Shown piece by piece: positions 42,328-50,250 of a DNA stretch of 64,000 nt (the first letter of the stretch is position 1; each line of letters begins with the position of its first letter). The stretch covers positions 161,327 through 225,326 of the forward strand of contig NZ_FOPZ01000004.1 of NCBI RefSeq assembly GCF_900113615.1, given 5' to 3'. Below the pieces are notes generated by a model. The model was not told the DNA's origin. It was given only the letters and a program-made list of their open reading frames with translations, and searched no databases. Source of the stretch: Halorubrum aquaticum. GTDB lineage: Archaea > Halobacteriota > Halobacteria > Halobacteriales > Haloferacaceae. Both the position numbers and the translations under genes were made by a program.

Positions 42328-42453
42328 CGTGTACCGCAGCGTCCATGAACTCCATCTGGGGTCGGAAACGTTCGAGATCGACTACCCCGGACTTGCCGAG
42401 ATCTTCCGCGCGTGGCGGGCGACACTGCCGGCATCGAAACGTGCCGACTGGTG
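42328..42453 (+). pseudogene. C-terminal gene fragment before a winged-helix gene
   Basis: A frame reads VYRSVHELHLGSETFEIDYP and then GLAEIFRAWRATLPASKRAD-W with a stop. It has no start and is preceded by the RmlA-like relic, so it is the tail of a lost gene, perhaps the toxin-like partner of the following winged-helix protein. The family is not recognised. Confidence 0.4.
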
Positions 42454-42505
42454 ACGCCTCTCGAGTACGGTGACTGACAAACGATCACGACTCCACCCCC
42501 ACATC

Positions 42506-42898
42506 ATGACCCGAACACTCCACGTCCGGATCGAGTCTCCGGATCGTAGCGACCTCGAGGAACGGCTCGAAGCGATCGACGCCGGCGAGGACGTCGAACC
42601 CGGCGAGACGACGCTGTCAATCGAGAACCTCGAGACGTTCGGCCGCGTCTTCCGGTCAACCAACCTCGAACTCTTAGAGGCCATCGTTGAACACGAGCCG
42701 GAGAGCATCCGTGAACTCGCACGCCTCGTCGATCGAAACCCGCCGGACGTCCTCGACAACGTGAACGAGCTCGCCGACTACGGCCTCATCGAACTCGAGG
42801 AAAACGGCAGTGCGAAACGCCCGGTGGTGTGGTACGACGAGATCGACGCGGACCTCCCGCTCACGACCGTATCGGGACGGAGCAAGGCGAACGCCTGA
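42506..42898 (+). CDS. HVO_A0114-like winged-helix DNA-binding protein
   Basis: 130 residues from MTRTLHVRIESPDRSDLEER at 42506; the open frame upstream is fused to the fragment before it. LSIENLETFGRVFRSTNLEL, LEAIVEHEPESIRELARLVD, RNPPDVLDNVNELADYGLIE and LEENGSAKRPVVWYDEIDAD are the fold of the HVO_A0114-type regulators, which normally sit beside a small toxin-like gene. Its last 30 codons recur at 44125-44240, again followed by a GalE-tail repeat. Probably an orphan antitoxin or regulator now. Confidence 0.75.
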   Translation: MTRTLHVRIESPDRSDLEERLEAIDAGEDVEPGETTLSIENLETFGRVFRSTNLELLEAIVEHEPESIRELARLVDRNPPDVLDNVNELADYGLIELEENGSAKRPVVWYDEIDADLPLTTVSGRSKANA

Positions 42899-42925
42899 GT
42901 GCCGGGCAAAACCGGTGACGACGAC

Positions 42926-43120
42926 ATCGACCCGGAGTACATCGAGTGCCCCTTCGACGGCTCCATCCATGACACGGTGGCCGACGCCTCCAAATTCCAC
43001 GAGGCCACCGGCTGGGAGCCCGAGATCGACTTCCGGGAGGGCGTCGAACGCGTCTGTGCGCCCTACCGCGAGGCGGACGCTCACGGGACGAACGAGGCGG
43101 GACGGGACAACGGGGAAAGC
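42926..43120 (+). repeat. Decayed copy D of the GalE-like gene's 3' end
   Basis: Encodes DPEYIECPFDGSIHDTVADA, SKFHEATGWEPEIDFREGVE and RVCAPYREADAHGTNEAGRD, matching 22941-23113 and the following bases. One of the longest copies; it starts about 60 codons before the parental stop and lacks the stop itself. Confidence 0.9.
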
Positions 43121-43211
43121 GTGGCCGTCCGGATCCCGAGGTGGGACGCATCGTATCGAAACGAACCGCATCGGCGGAATTCTTTTGTGACGATACGGCG
43201 TGTTCTCACGC

Positions 43212-43643
43212 ATGGAACCGGATGCCCATCGGTCGCAGGTACGCTCCGCTCTCGAGGAGGTCGTCTGCGCCGATCCGGACATCGTCTTCGCCGTCGCCTT
43301 CGGGTCACGGCTCTCGGGGACGCCGACGTGCTCGTCCGATCTCGATATCGCCGTCAAGTTCAGGGCGGACCTCTCCGAGCGAGAGCGATTCGAGAAACGG
43401 TGTTTCCTGTCGGGCGACCTCCAAGGCGAGGATCGCCCGTTCGTCGACGTGTCCGATATCGAATCGCTCCCGCTGGACGTCGCACACGACGCGGTGAACG
43501 GCGAACTCCTCTGTGGCGATGAAGGGGTCTTCGAGCGGTTCAAGACGGACACCGAAGCGAGGTTCGACGAGCAGCGTGAGACGCTTCGCCGTCGCCAGCG
43601 AGCGGTCATCGATCGGATAGCGGAGGACGGATTGCGTGGTTGA
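43212..43643 (+). CDS. MntA-type minimal nucleotidyltransferase (antitoxin)
   Basis: 143 residues from MEPDAHRSQVRSALEEVVCA at 43212. VFAVAFGSRLSGTPTCSSDL and DLDIAVKFRADLSERERFEK hold the GS...SDLD active site with two metal-binding Asp; later DRPFVDVSDIESLPLDVAHD has the third. MntA proteins AMPylate and silence the HEPN toxin HepT. The hepT gene overlaps the last 8 bases. The pair lies between copies D and E of the GalE tail, and a decayed duplicate is at 40421-40915. Confidence 0.88.
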   Translation: MEPDAHRSQVRSALEEVVCADPDIVFAVAFGSRLSGTPTCSSDLDIAVKFRADLSERERFEKRCFLSGDLQGEDRPFVDVSDIESLPLDVAHDAVNGELLCGDEGVFERFKTDTEARFDEQRETLRRRQRAVIDRIAEDGLRG

Positions 43644-44064
43644 CGAACGGGTCGTCTCGGTCAAACTCGAGCAGATCGAACGGTACCACGGCGAGCTCAA
43701 CGCGAAACGGGAGACGCTTTCTCGTCGGGAGTTCCTCTCGAGTACGACCGAACGACGCGCCGTCGAGCGGATGTTCGAGAACGCGATTCAAGCGTGTGCT
43801 GATCTCGCTCAACACGTCGCCTCACGCGAGTTCGGATTCGACGGAACGACGTCCAAAGGCGCGATTCGAGTCCTTGCTCGTGAGGGAGTCATCGACGAAG
43901 AGACGGCCGGGACGCTCGTCGCCGCGATCGGCTTTCGGAACGTGCTCGCACACGAGTACGGGCATGTCAACTACGACGAGGTGTATGAAACCCTCCAAAC
44001 GGGCCTCTCCGTGTACGACACGTATAGCCAACAGGTCGCACAGTGGATGAAGAAGACGAGCTGA
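43636..44064 (+). CDS. HepT-type HEPN RNase toxin
   Basis: 142 residues, GTG start overlapping mntA by 8 bp. Helical; AIQACADLAQHVASREFGFD and VLAREGVIDEETAGTLVAAI then GFRNVLAHEYGHVNYDEVYE carries the RNxxxHxY RNase motif, including the Tyr that MntA modifies. The C-terminal part TGLSVYDTYSQQVAQWMKKT is typical. Together a complete type VII (MntA/HepT) system, intact in contrast to its partial copy at 40.4 kb. Confidence 0.9.
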   Translation: MVDERVVSVKLEQIERYHGELNAKRETLSRREFLSSTTERRAVERMFENAIQACADLAQHVASREFGFDGTTSKGAIRVLAREGVIDEETAGTLVAAIGFRNVLAHEYGHVNYDEVYETLQTGLSVYDTYSQQVAQWMKKTS

Positions 44065-44119
44065 ACACGCCCATCGATAGGAGATCCCACGGCGGTATAA
44101 CGCGAGATTCACTGACTTC

Positions 44120-44240
44120 TGTCGGTCAACTCGAAGGGAACGCCAGCACGAAACGTGCGGTGGTGTGGGATGACGAGATCAACGCGAACATCCAGCTGAC
44201 GACTCCATCCAGACGGGATCGCGAGGTGAACGTCTGGGCG
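44120..44240 (+). repeat. Decayed tail copy of the HVO_A0114-like gene
   Basis: LEGNASTKRAVVWDDEINAN then IQLTTPSRRDREVNVWA matches the end of 42506-42898 (LEENGSAKRPVVWYDEIDAD and so on). As in the original, a GalE-tail copy follows 50 bases on. Confidence 0.75.
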
Positions 44241-44289
44241 CTGGAGAACGACTCCTTTCCGATAACGCCCCTCTGCGTACACGATAGCG

Positions 44290-44481
44290 ACTCCACGACA
44301 CGGTGGCCGACGCCTCGACGTTCCGGGAGGCCACCGGCTGGGAGCCCGAGATCGACTTCCGGGAGGGCGTCGAGCGCGTCCGTGCGTCCTCCCGCGAGGC
44401 CGACGCTCCCGGGACGAACGAGGCGGGACGCGACAACGTAGAAAACGGGGCCGTCCCGAACCACGCCGTGGTCCTCGGCCG
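44290..44481 (+). repeat. Decayed copy E of the GalE-like gene's 3' end
   Basis: HDTVADASTFREATGWEPEI and DFREGVERVRASSREADAPG, then TNEAGRDN and a downstream region resembling CCGTGGTCCTCGG. Starts around codon 262 of the parent. It lies between the MntA/HepT pair and the first unknown winged-helix pair. Confidence 0.9.
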
Positions 44482-44616
44482 ACCGCCGACTCCGGGATCG
44501 GGCCTGGCCCATCACGACCCGATCCCTCCGTCTCGCGTGGACGTGGTGTCCACTGTAATTCAGTATAATGAACTGCTCTTCAAAATACTAATATGATTGG
44601 GGACCCGAGTACGTGT

Positions 44617-45135
44617 ATGAGCGACTCGGGGACGACCGATCACACGGCGAAAGTGGACCGAATTCGAGAGGTCGCGATGACGGTCCGTGAACCGAGAAAC
44701 GCGGGAGAGATAGCCGATACTGCCGGCGTTGCCCGAAACACGGCGGCGAAGTACCTCGAACGACTCGTCGAGGCGGACAAGCTCACGACGGTCCAGCGTG
44801 GCCGTGAAACCCGTTACTATCCGGACCCGGTCACCCAGTACTTCGATCAGATCCGTGACCTCGTCGACGAACACGAAAAGGACGAACTCACGGCCGAATT
44901 GGGTGCCATCAGGGACGACATCGACGAGTGGAAAGAGGAGTACGAGGTGGAGTCCGCCGACGAACTCCGGACGACCGTCGGTGACGACGTTCCGACATCG
45001 GAACGCCGACAGCGGCGACACGACGCAGAGGACTGGGAGTACTACGAACACCAGGCCACGCTCATCAAGCAGGCGATCCGGCTCTACGACACGATCGAGA
45101 CGACCCGCGAGAGTCGCCTCGCATCCGTCAACTGA
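44617..45135 (+). CDS. Winged-helix protein (DUF7342-like), pair 1, gene 1
   Basis: 172 residues from MSDSGTTDHTAKVDRIREVA at 44617. VREPRNAGEIADTAGVARNT, AAKYLERLVEADKLTTVQRG and RETRYYPDPVTQYFDQIRDL form a winged helix; then a long charged helix (ELTAELGAIRDDIDEWKEEY) and YYEHQATLIKQAIRLYDTIE. It is followed after 14 bases by the 157-residue partner. The paralogous pair at 46032-47029 keeps the same order. Role unknown; DNA binding is clear, so it may be the antitoxin or repressor of the pair. Confidence 0.78.
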   Translation: MSDSGTTDHTAKVDRIREVAMTVREPRNAGEIADTAGVARNTAAKYLERLVEADKLTTVQRGRETRYYPDPVTQYFDQIRDLVDEHEKDELTAELGAIRDDIDEWKEEYEVESADELRTTVGDDVPTSERRQRRHDAEDWEYYEHQATLIKQAIRLYDTIETTRESRLASVN

Positions 45136-45149
45136 CTCGGTGACCCTGA

Positions 45150-45623
45150 ATGGGAAACTCACCGATTCCTGGAGATACCCATCTCCACCGATATGAGGTC
45201 GATAAACGAGTCGCGACCCGACTTCGACGGGAGGTTGGCGTCACGACCGTGGACGTCGAACCGAGTCCGATGCGCCCAGTCCGGCTTACGGCGACGCTCG
45301 ATCGTGTGGTCTTTTTCGATCGAGATCCGGATACCGGCGAAGCGACGCTCGAGTTCGAGTGGCGTCCACGTGCCGAGCGCGATGAGTTCCGCATTCAATA
45401 CAACGAACCAGGAACGGCGTGGTCGTGCGGCTGGCATCAGGACGAAACCCACGAGGATCTGGGTTCGAGTCACTTCCAAGTCGACCACGAGACGTGGACC
45501 ACACCTCACCGCGAACCCGCGTCGTTCACGGATTCGAATCCGATGGCGATCCTCGAAACGTGTCTCAGCGAACTTCGAGACCGTGTCCCGGATCTCCCGG
45601 CGAGCGCCCGTCCGGATCCGTGA
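45150..45623 (+). CDS. Unknown partner protein with a WHxDxxHxDLGxxHFQ motif, pair 1, gene 2
   Basis: 157 residues. A beta-rich N-terminal half (VTTVDVEPSPMRPVRLTATL, RVVFFDRDPDTGEATLEFEW) is followed by CGWHQDETHEDLGSSHFQVD and a helix NPMAILETCLSELRDRVPDL. The W-H-x-D-x2-H-x-D-L-G-x2-H-F-Q pattern is conserved in the paralogue at 46589, with three His and two Asp that look catalytic or metal binding. Positioned like the toxin of a TA pair. Resemblance to TumE/DUF6516-type toxins is faint. I do not recognise the family with confidence. Confidence 0.65.
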   Translation: MGNSPIPGDTHLHRYEVDKRVATRLRREVGVTTVDVEPSPMRPVRLTATLDRVVFFDRDPDTGEATLEFEWRPRAERDEFRIQYNEPGTAWSCGWHQDETHEDLGSSHFQVDHETWTTPHREPASFTDSNPMAILETCLSELRDRVPDLPASARPDP

Positions 45624-45691
45624 TCTCCGTGGCCGGATTCAGCGTGAACGTCCAAGCGCTGGGAGAACGAGTTTCACCGATATCACGTCTA

Positions 45692-45903
45692 GTCGAGTAC
45701 CCCGTCGACGGCTCCGTCCACGACACCATGGCCGACGCCTCGAAGTTCCGCGCGGCCACCGGCTGGGAGCCCGAGATCGACTTCCGGGAGGGCGTCGAAC
45801 GCGTCCGTGCGTCCTCCCGCGAGGCCGACGCGCCCGAGACGAACGAGGCGGGACGCGACTGACACGGAAAGCGGAGCTGTTCGCTACACCGTAGTCTCCG
45901 TTC
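45692..45903 (+). repeat. Decayed copy F of the GalE-like gene's 3' end
   Basis: VEYPVDGSVHDTMADASKFR, AATGWEPEIDFREGVERVRA and SSREADAPETNEAGRD with a stop, then the parental downstream sequence (CGGAAAGCGGAGCTG against CGGAAAGCGGGCCGT at 23152). Lies between the two paralogous winged-helix pairs. The most complete of the copies at the 3' side. Confidence 0.9.
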
Positions 45904-46031
45904 GATCGTCCACGCCCTGATACGTCCACTGCGAGTGTGCCGTCCGGTCGCCGATCTCGTCGTCACCTACGATCACGAATGATTCGTTTGCATACGAATA
46001 TATTAGTATACGTGGGTCGAAGGGACCGCCA

Positions 46032-46580
46032 ATGAGTCGATCTGAGCCGCCGTGGCCCGACGGGATGGACGCCGCGGCGCGCGTCCGCCACGTCGCGCTA
46101 ACGCGGACGGAGCCACGCAACGCCGGGTGGATCGCCGAGGAGGCCGCCGTCTCGCGCGATACGGCCGTCAAATATCTCGAACGGATGGTCGATCGAGGGG
46201 ATCTCGAAGCCGTCGAGACGGCTACCGGAACGGGCTACAAGCCCGATGGGGTCACGCAGTTTCTCCGTGAAGTCCGCCGGTTGGCGGAGGAACACACCGT
46301 CGACGAACTGACCCGAGAACTCAACGCGATCGGTGACGAGATCGACGAGTGGAAAGCGACCTACGAGGTCGACTCGCTCGCGGAGTTGCGAGGGACCGTT
46401 GGCCGTGATGACCTCACGGCTGCGGAGCGCCGTGACCGCATGGAGATCGTCGAGGAGTGGGAGTACGACATCGAAGTGCGCGAATCGATCCGGCTCGCGA
46501 TCAGCCTCCAGAACTCGATGACGACGTTAGGTGGGGACCCGCGCTTCGATGACTCGACGACGCTCCCGCAGGAAGGATAA
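46032..46580 (+). CDS. Winged-helix protein (DUF7342-like), pair 2, gene 1
   Basis: 182 residues. RTEPRNAGWIAEEAAVSRDT, AVKYLERMVDRGDLEAVETA and TGYKPDGVTQFLREVRRLAE parallel 44617-45135 position for position, followed by ELTRELNAIGDEIDEWKATY and EEWEYDIEVRESIRLAISLQ. So it is a diverged paralogue with the same layout. The partner follows 8 bases later. AT-rich GCATACGAATATATTAGTATAC about 40 bases upstream of the start could contain TATA box and operator. Confidence 0.78.
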   Translation: MSRSEPPWPDGMDAAARVRHVALTRTEPRNAGWIAEEAAVSRDTAVKYLERMVDRGDLEAVETATGTGYKPDGVTQFLREVRRLAEEHTVDELTRELNAIGDEIDEWKATYEVDSLAELRGTVGRDDLTAAERRDRMEIVEEWEYDIEVRESIRLAISLQNSMTTLGGDPRFDDSTTLPQEG

Positions 46581-46588
46581 TCGAAGCG

Positions 46589-47029
46589 ATGGTACTTGGC
46601 CTCACTGGCGGGGGGTTCACCCGACGCGAAGGACTTCGTCGGCTCAAGGAACGACTGGAGACCGTTCCAGGATTCTCCGATGTCCGATACGAACCGTCTC
46701 GTCTTCGGCCCCGGACCGTTGTCGCGGACATCGATGTTGAGATGTTTCTCGGCATGTCGTTTCCACGACCGACCGCGAGCCTAGACGTACTGTGGCGGCC
46801 ACGGGAGGGAACGGACGTACAGCGCGTACACTGGTCGGATGACGCGGTGAGCCTCGGCTGGCACAAGGACGACGACCATCCGGACCTCGGGACGACACAC
46901 TTTCAGGTGGAAACGGAGGGAGAACCAGTCCACGAACCGGGGAACATCGAGGCCGAAGCGCCGCTGAGCTTTCTGGAGATCTGTCTCGATCGGCTACCCG
47001 AAAAGCTCCGAGAAACCGGAGATCGCTGA
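46589..47029 (+). CDS. Unknown partner protein with a WHxDxxHxDLGxxHFQ motif, pair 2, gene 2
   Basis: 146 residues. RYEPSRLRPRTVVADIDVEM, SLDVLWRPREGTDVQRVHWS, then SLGWHKDDDHPDLGTTHFQV and PLSFLEICLDRLPEKLRETG. Same fold plan as 45150-45623 with the same motif, low identity elsewhere. That two diverged copies keep exactly these His/Asp residues argues that they are functional. Proposed to be the effector (toxin) of a two-gene module, with the winged-helix protein as repressor/antitoxin; unproven. Confidence 0.65.
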   Translation: MVLGLTGGGFTRREGLRRLKERLETVPGFSDVRYEPSRLRPRTVVADIDVEMFLGMSFPRPTASLDVLWRPREGTDVQRVHWSDDAVSLGWHKDDDHPDLGTTHFQVETEGEPVHEPGNIEAEAPLSFLEICLDRLPEKLRETGDR

Positions 47030-47164
47030 GGAGTGCCGAAGGTACGCCGAGCTTGATCAGTCGCTTCGGCCCAAAACACTCTCCTCTCGGAACCGGAACA
47101 AGTCGATCTCGATTCCCTTCTCGAAATCGTCGTCGGCTCCCGCGACGAGCGTCGCGCAGTGAGG

Positions 47165-47230
47165 TGTCCGAGGTACTCGCGTACTCTTACCGAGATCCCG
47201 AGGAGATCCGGAGCGACCGTCCGGAACCGA
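47165..47230 (+). pseudogene. DUF433 tail fragment
   Basis: VSEVLAYSYRDPEEIRSDRP resembles VYEALAYYHRNPEEMRRVEA of the DUF433 protein at 26179. No start, no toxin partner; a relic lying between the winged-helix pair and the dehydrogenase gene. Confidence 0.5.
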
Positions 47231-47231
47231 C

Positions 47232-48530
47232 CTACCACGTCAATCCTTCATACGTGATCCCCTCGCGCCGCTCGATTATCCGCCGGCCGTCGACGACCAC
47301 GGGCTCGGCCATCGCGTCGAACTCGGAATCCAGCGCCGCGAACTCGTCCCAGTCGGTCGCGACGACGGCGCCCGACGCGCCCGCAAGTGCGTCCTCAGCC
47401 GAGTCCGCGTACTCGATCTCGGTATCGGAGAACACCTCGCGCATGGTTTCCGTCGCGACGGGGTCGTAGCCGACGACCGTGGCTCCCCGCTCCAACAGCC
47501 CCTCGATCAGGGGGATCGCCCGGGAGTTGCGCACGTCGTCCGTGCCGGGCTTGAACGCCAGCCCGAGGACGGCCACGCGCTCGCCCGCGACGTCGACGTG
47601 CTCGTCGAGCAGCGCGAGCAGGCGCTCGGGCTGGCGGTCGTTCACTTCGACGGCCGCCTCAAGCAGGGGCGGCTCGTAGCCGACTTCTCTCGCAGAAAAT
47701 ATTAATGCGTTGACATCTTTGGGAAAACACGATCCCCCCCACCCCACCCCCGACCGCAGGAACTGCTCGCCGATCCGGTCGTCAAGCCCAACCGCCTCCA
47801 TCACCTCGTAGGCGTCGAGCCCGAACTCCTTGCTGACGTTCCCGAGGTCGTTGGCGAGCGAAATCTTCGTCGCGAGAAAGGCGTTGTTGGCGTACTTGAT
47901 CAACATCGCCGTCTCCGGGTCCGTCCGGACGATGGGGCTGTCGGTCGACTCGATCAGCGGCGCGTACAGCTCCTCCAACGTCGCGAGCGCCGACGCCGAC
48001 TCCGTCCCGAAGACGATCTTGTCCGGGTTCCGGAAGTCCGAAACGGCGGTCCCCTCACGGAGGAACTCCGGGTTCGTTGCGAACTCCACCGCACCAGCGA
48101 CGTCACCGAGCCCGGTCGCGAGTGCCTCCCGAACCCGATCGAGACCCGGCGGCGTGATCGTCGACTTCACGACGACGAGATGCTCACGGTCGCCACCGAG
48201 CCCGGAGAGCGCCTCGCCGACCATCTCCGCCGCCGCCGACAGCGGTCCGAGGTCGATGCTCCCGTCGGACCGCGAGGGGGTACCGATCGCTAGGAACGTG
48301 AGGTCCGCATCCGCGAGGTCGGCATACGAGGTCGTCGCCTGTAGCCGGGTACCGACGTGCTCGGCGAGCAGTTCGTCGAGACCGGGCTCGTGAAGCGGTG
48401 CCCGACCCTCGTTGATCGTCGCGACGACGGACTCGTCGATGTCGATGGCCGTGATCTCGTGGCCCATCTCCGCCAGACAGGCGGCGAGCGTCGTTCCCAC
48501 GTAGCCGCTGCCGACGACGTTGACGTTCAT
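47232..48530 (-). CDS. UDP-glucose 6-dehydrogenase family (AglM-like)
   Basis: 432 residues from [20 protein letters not shown] at 48530; a longer frame upstream begins with a low-quality leader and is rejected. NAD site [50 protein letters not shown], and [20 protein letters not shown] with the catalytic Cys; C-terminal [20 protein letters not shown]. Oxidises UDP-glucose to UDP-glucuronate, the role of AglM in haloarchaeal N-glycosylation. A run of C inside (47733-47751) is coded as Gly-Trp-Gly-Gly and does not break the frame. Divergent from the RmlA-like gene 49475. Confidence 0.9.
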   Translation of the reverse strand: MNVNVVGSGYVGTTLAACLAEMGHEITAIDIDESVVATINEGRAPLHEPGLDELLAEHVGTRLQATTSYADLADADLTFLAIGTPSRSDGSIDLGPLSAAAEMVGEALSGLGGDREHLVVVKSTITPPGLDRVREALATGLGDVAGAVEFATNPEFLREGTAVSDFRNPDKIVFGTESASALATLEELYAPLIESTDSPIVRTDPETAMLIKYANNAFLATKISLANDLGNVSKEFGLDAYEVMEAVGLDDRIGEQFLRSGVGWGGSCFPKDVNALIFSAREVGYEPPLLEAAVEVNDRQPERLLALLDEHVDVAGERVAVLGLAFKPGTDDVRNSRAIPLIEGLLERGATVVGYDPVATETMREVFSDTEIEYADSAEDALAGASGAVVATDWDEFAALDSEFDAMAEPVVVDGRRIIERREGITYEGLTW

Positions 48531-48608
48531 GGACGACACGACGAGGGGCGAGGGCAAAAACCGCGGGGTCACGGTTCGGACCACTGGATCAGCACGCGGG
48601 CACCGCGC

Positions 48609-49106
48609 TCACGTCGAGTCGTCCGCACGGTCGAGAACGGCCGAGAAGAGGTCGTCGGAGATCCAGAATCCGGCCTCGCGGAGAGCAGTGAGCTCCGCCG
48701 CTAGGTCGACATCGCCCGCCTCGGCACCGCGGAGCAGCACACCGATCACGCCGGTGAGGGACAGGTCGTGCCTGCGGGCGACCCGTCGCCCGTCGCGTTC
48801 GTCGAGCAATACGAGGTCGACATCGCGTTCGATGGCACAACAGATCGCCGCCGTCTCGCCGAGATCCAGTTCGTGATGGATCTCGACGAACAGGTCCGTA
48901 CGGTCCACCTCGACCAGCGTGAGAAATCCTTGCTCGCGCAGGTCTCAAAGCGCGTCTACGCCTTCCGTCCGATCAGTAAGTTCTCCCCAGACTTGAGTCG
49001 GAACAGTGATTTGGGCAAACTGTGATTCGAGAAGGTCGAGTCGTCCGATGAGCAAGAGATTGAGCAACGGGGAGGTGTCCGAAACGACGACCTTCCTATC
49101 GGGCAT
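48609..49106 (-). pseudogene. DUF3368 PIN-like toxin with an in-frame stop
   Basis: Reading leftward from ATG 49106: MPDRKVVVSDTSPLLNLLLI and ITVPTQVWGELTDRTEGVDA-L, then TGA at 48945-48947. The same frame goes on with DLREQGFLTLVEVDRTDLFV, HELDLGETAAICCAIERDVD and LLDERDGRRVARRHDLSLTG, so one nonsense mutation (CGA to TGA or similar) breaks an otherwise intact toxin. The PIN-like acidic residues (VVSDTS, LGETAA, LLDERDGR) are all kept. The antitoxin upstream is intact. Confidence 0.85.
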
Positions 49107-49341
49107 ACTCGACGTCCTCGGCGAGCTCCGCTTCGGTGTAGTGGCGTGGGATCCGACGTTCGCCGAGGAGTTCGTGGAACTCCCGTTTGGACGACTCCGC
49201 CAGCGTGCGAGCCTTGCCGAACGAGAGGACACCGCGTGCGTACAGCGAGATGGCGAGCTCCCGTTTCATTTCTTGGGATCGCTTTCCCTCCGGGAGCTGT
49301 ACGGCGTCGTACACCTCGTCGTCGATCTCGATGGTGGCCAT
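49096..49341 (-). CDS. UPF0175-family antitoxin
   Basis: 81 residues. MATIEIDDEVYDAVQLPEGK, SQEMKRELAISLYARGVLSF and GKARTLAESSKREFHELLGE, followed by RRIPRHYTEAELAEDVEYAR, are the RHH-like start, helix pair and typical RxIPxHYxxxxxxxDxxYA ending of UPF0175 proteins, which are paired with DUF3368 toxins. It overlaps the toxin reading frame by 11 bp. It is now coupled to a toxin gene containing a stop codon. Confidence 0.88.
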   Translation of the reverse strand: MATIEIDDEVYDAVQLPEGKRSQEMKRELAISLYARGVLSFGKARTLAESSKREFHELLGERRIPRHYTEAELAEDVEYAR

Positions 49342-49474
49342 GTCAGAGAGGTGGGCGGGTCCAGTATTGAGTGTTTGGCCGTTCCAAGCCGAAACGACTG
49401 GGAGATCAGCGTCTCACCACGACTGATCCCCGAAGACAGAATCCTTATACACCTATGACAGAAACCACCGGATA

Positions 49475-50239
49475 ATGAAAGCCGTCGTACTCGCGGCCGG
49501 CAAGGGCACGCGCCTCCGGCCCCTGACCGATGACAAGCCGAAGGGAATGGTCGAGGTGGACGGGAAGCCGCTCATCACGCACTGTTTCGACCAGCTCATC
49601 GATCTCGGCGCTGACGAGCTCATCGTCGTCGTCGGCTACATGAAGGAGGTCATCATCGACCACTACGGCGACGAGTACGAGGGCGTCCCGATCACCTACA
49701 CCCACCAGCGCGAGCAGAAAGGGCTCGCACACGCCCTCCTGACGGTCGAAGAGCACATCGACGACGACTTCATGCTCATCCTCGGCGACAACGTCTTCGA
49801 GGCGAACCTCAAGGACGTGGTCCGCCGCCAGCGGGAGGACCGTGCGGATGCCGCCTTCCTCGTCGAGGAGGTCCCGTGGGAGGAAGCGAGCAGGTACGGC
49901 GTCTGTGACACCAATCAGTACGGCGAGATCACGGACGTCGTCGAGAAGCCCGAGGACCCGCCGAGCAACCTCGTGATGACCGGCTTCTACACCTTCTCGC
50001 CGGCGATCTTCCACGCGTGTCACCTCGTCCAGCCCTCAAATCGCGACGAGTACGAGATCTCGGACGCGGTCGACCTTCTCATCCAGTCGGGCCGCACTAT
50101 CGATGCCATCGGCCTCGACGGCTGGCGCATCGACGTGGGCTACCCCGAGGACCGCGAGGAGGCCGAACGCCGGCTCAGCGAAGACGCCGAGGCCGACCTC
50201 GACGAGTCCACGGAGGAGACGGTCGAGTCCGACGCTTAG
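49475..50239 (+). CDS. Sugar-1-phosphate nucleotidyltransferase (RmlA/AglF-like)
   Basis: 254 residues. MKAVVLAAGKGTRLRPLTDD carries the G-x-G-T-R-L signature; GMVEVDGKPLITHCFDQLID, EKGLAH-like QKGLAHALLTVEEHIDDDFM and LGDNVFEANLKDVV with the metal site; DGWRIDVGYPEDREEAERRL at the end. Forms UDP- or dTDP-glucose from glucose-1-phosphate; AglF of Haloferax is the nearest functional analogue. A TATA-like CTTATAC lies 30 bases ahead of the start. An internally deleted copy, including the promoter area, lies at 41977-42286. Confidence 0.9.
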   Translation: MKAVVLAAGKGTRLRPLTDDKPKGMVEVDGKPLITHCFDQLIDLGADELIVVVGYMKEVIIDHYGDEYEGVPITYTHQREQKGLAHALLTVEEHIDDDFMLILGDNVFEANLKDVVRRQREDRADAAFLVEEVPWEEASRYGVCDTNQYGEITDVVEKPEDPPSNLVMTGFYTFSPAIFHACHLVQPSNRDEYEISDAVDLLIQSGRTIDAIGLDGWRIDVGYPEDREEAERRLSEDAEADLDESTEETVESDA

Positions 50240-50250
50240 AGTACGATCCG

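Noticed and set aside
22920..45903. Integron-type attC sites as explanation for the repeats
   Set aside because: The repeats are protein-coding tails with no visible palindromic attC fold, and there is no integrase in the window.
47700..47760. C-rich homopolymers in the AglM-like gene as a frameshift
   Set aside because: Reading across them gives the conserved [10 protein letters not shown] site in frame, so the gene is intact.
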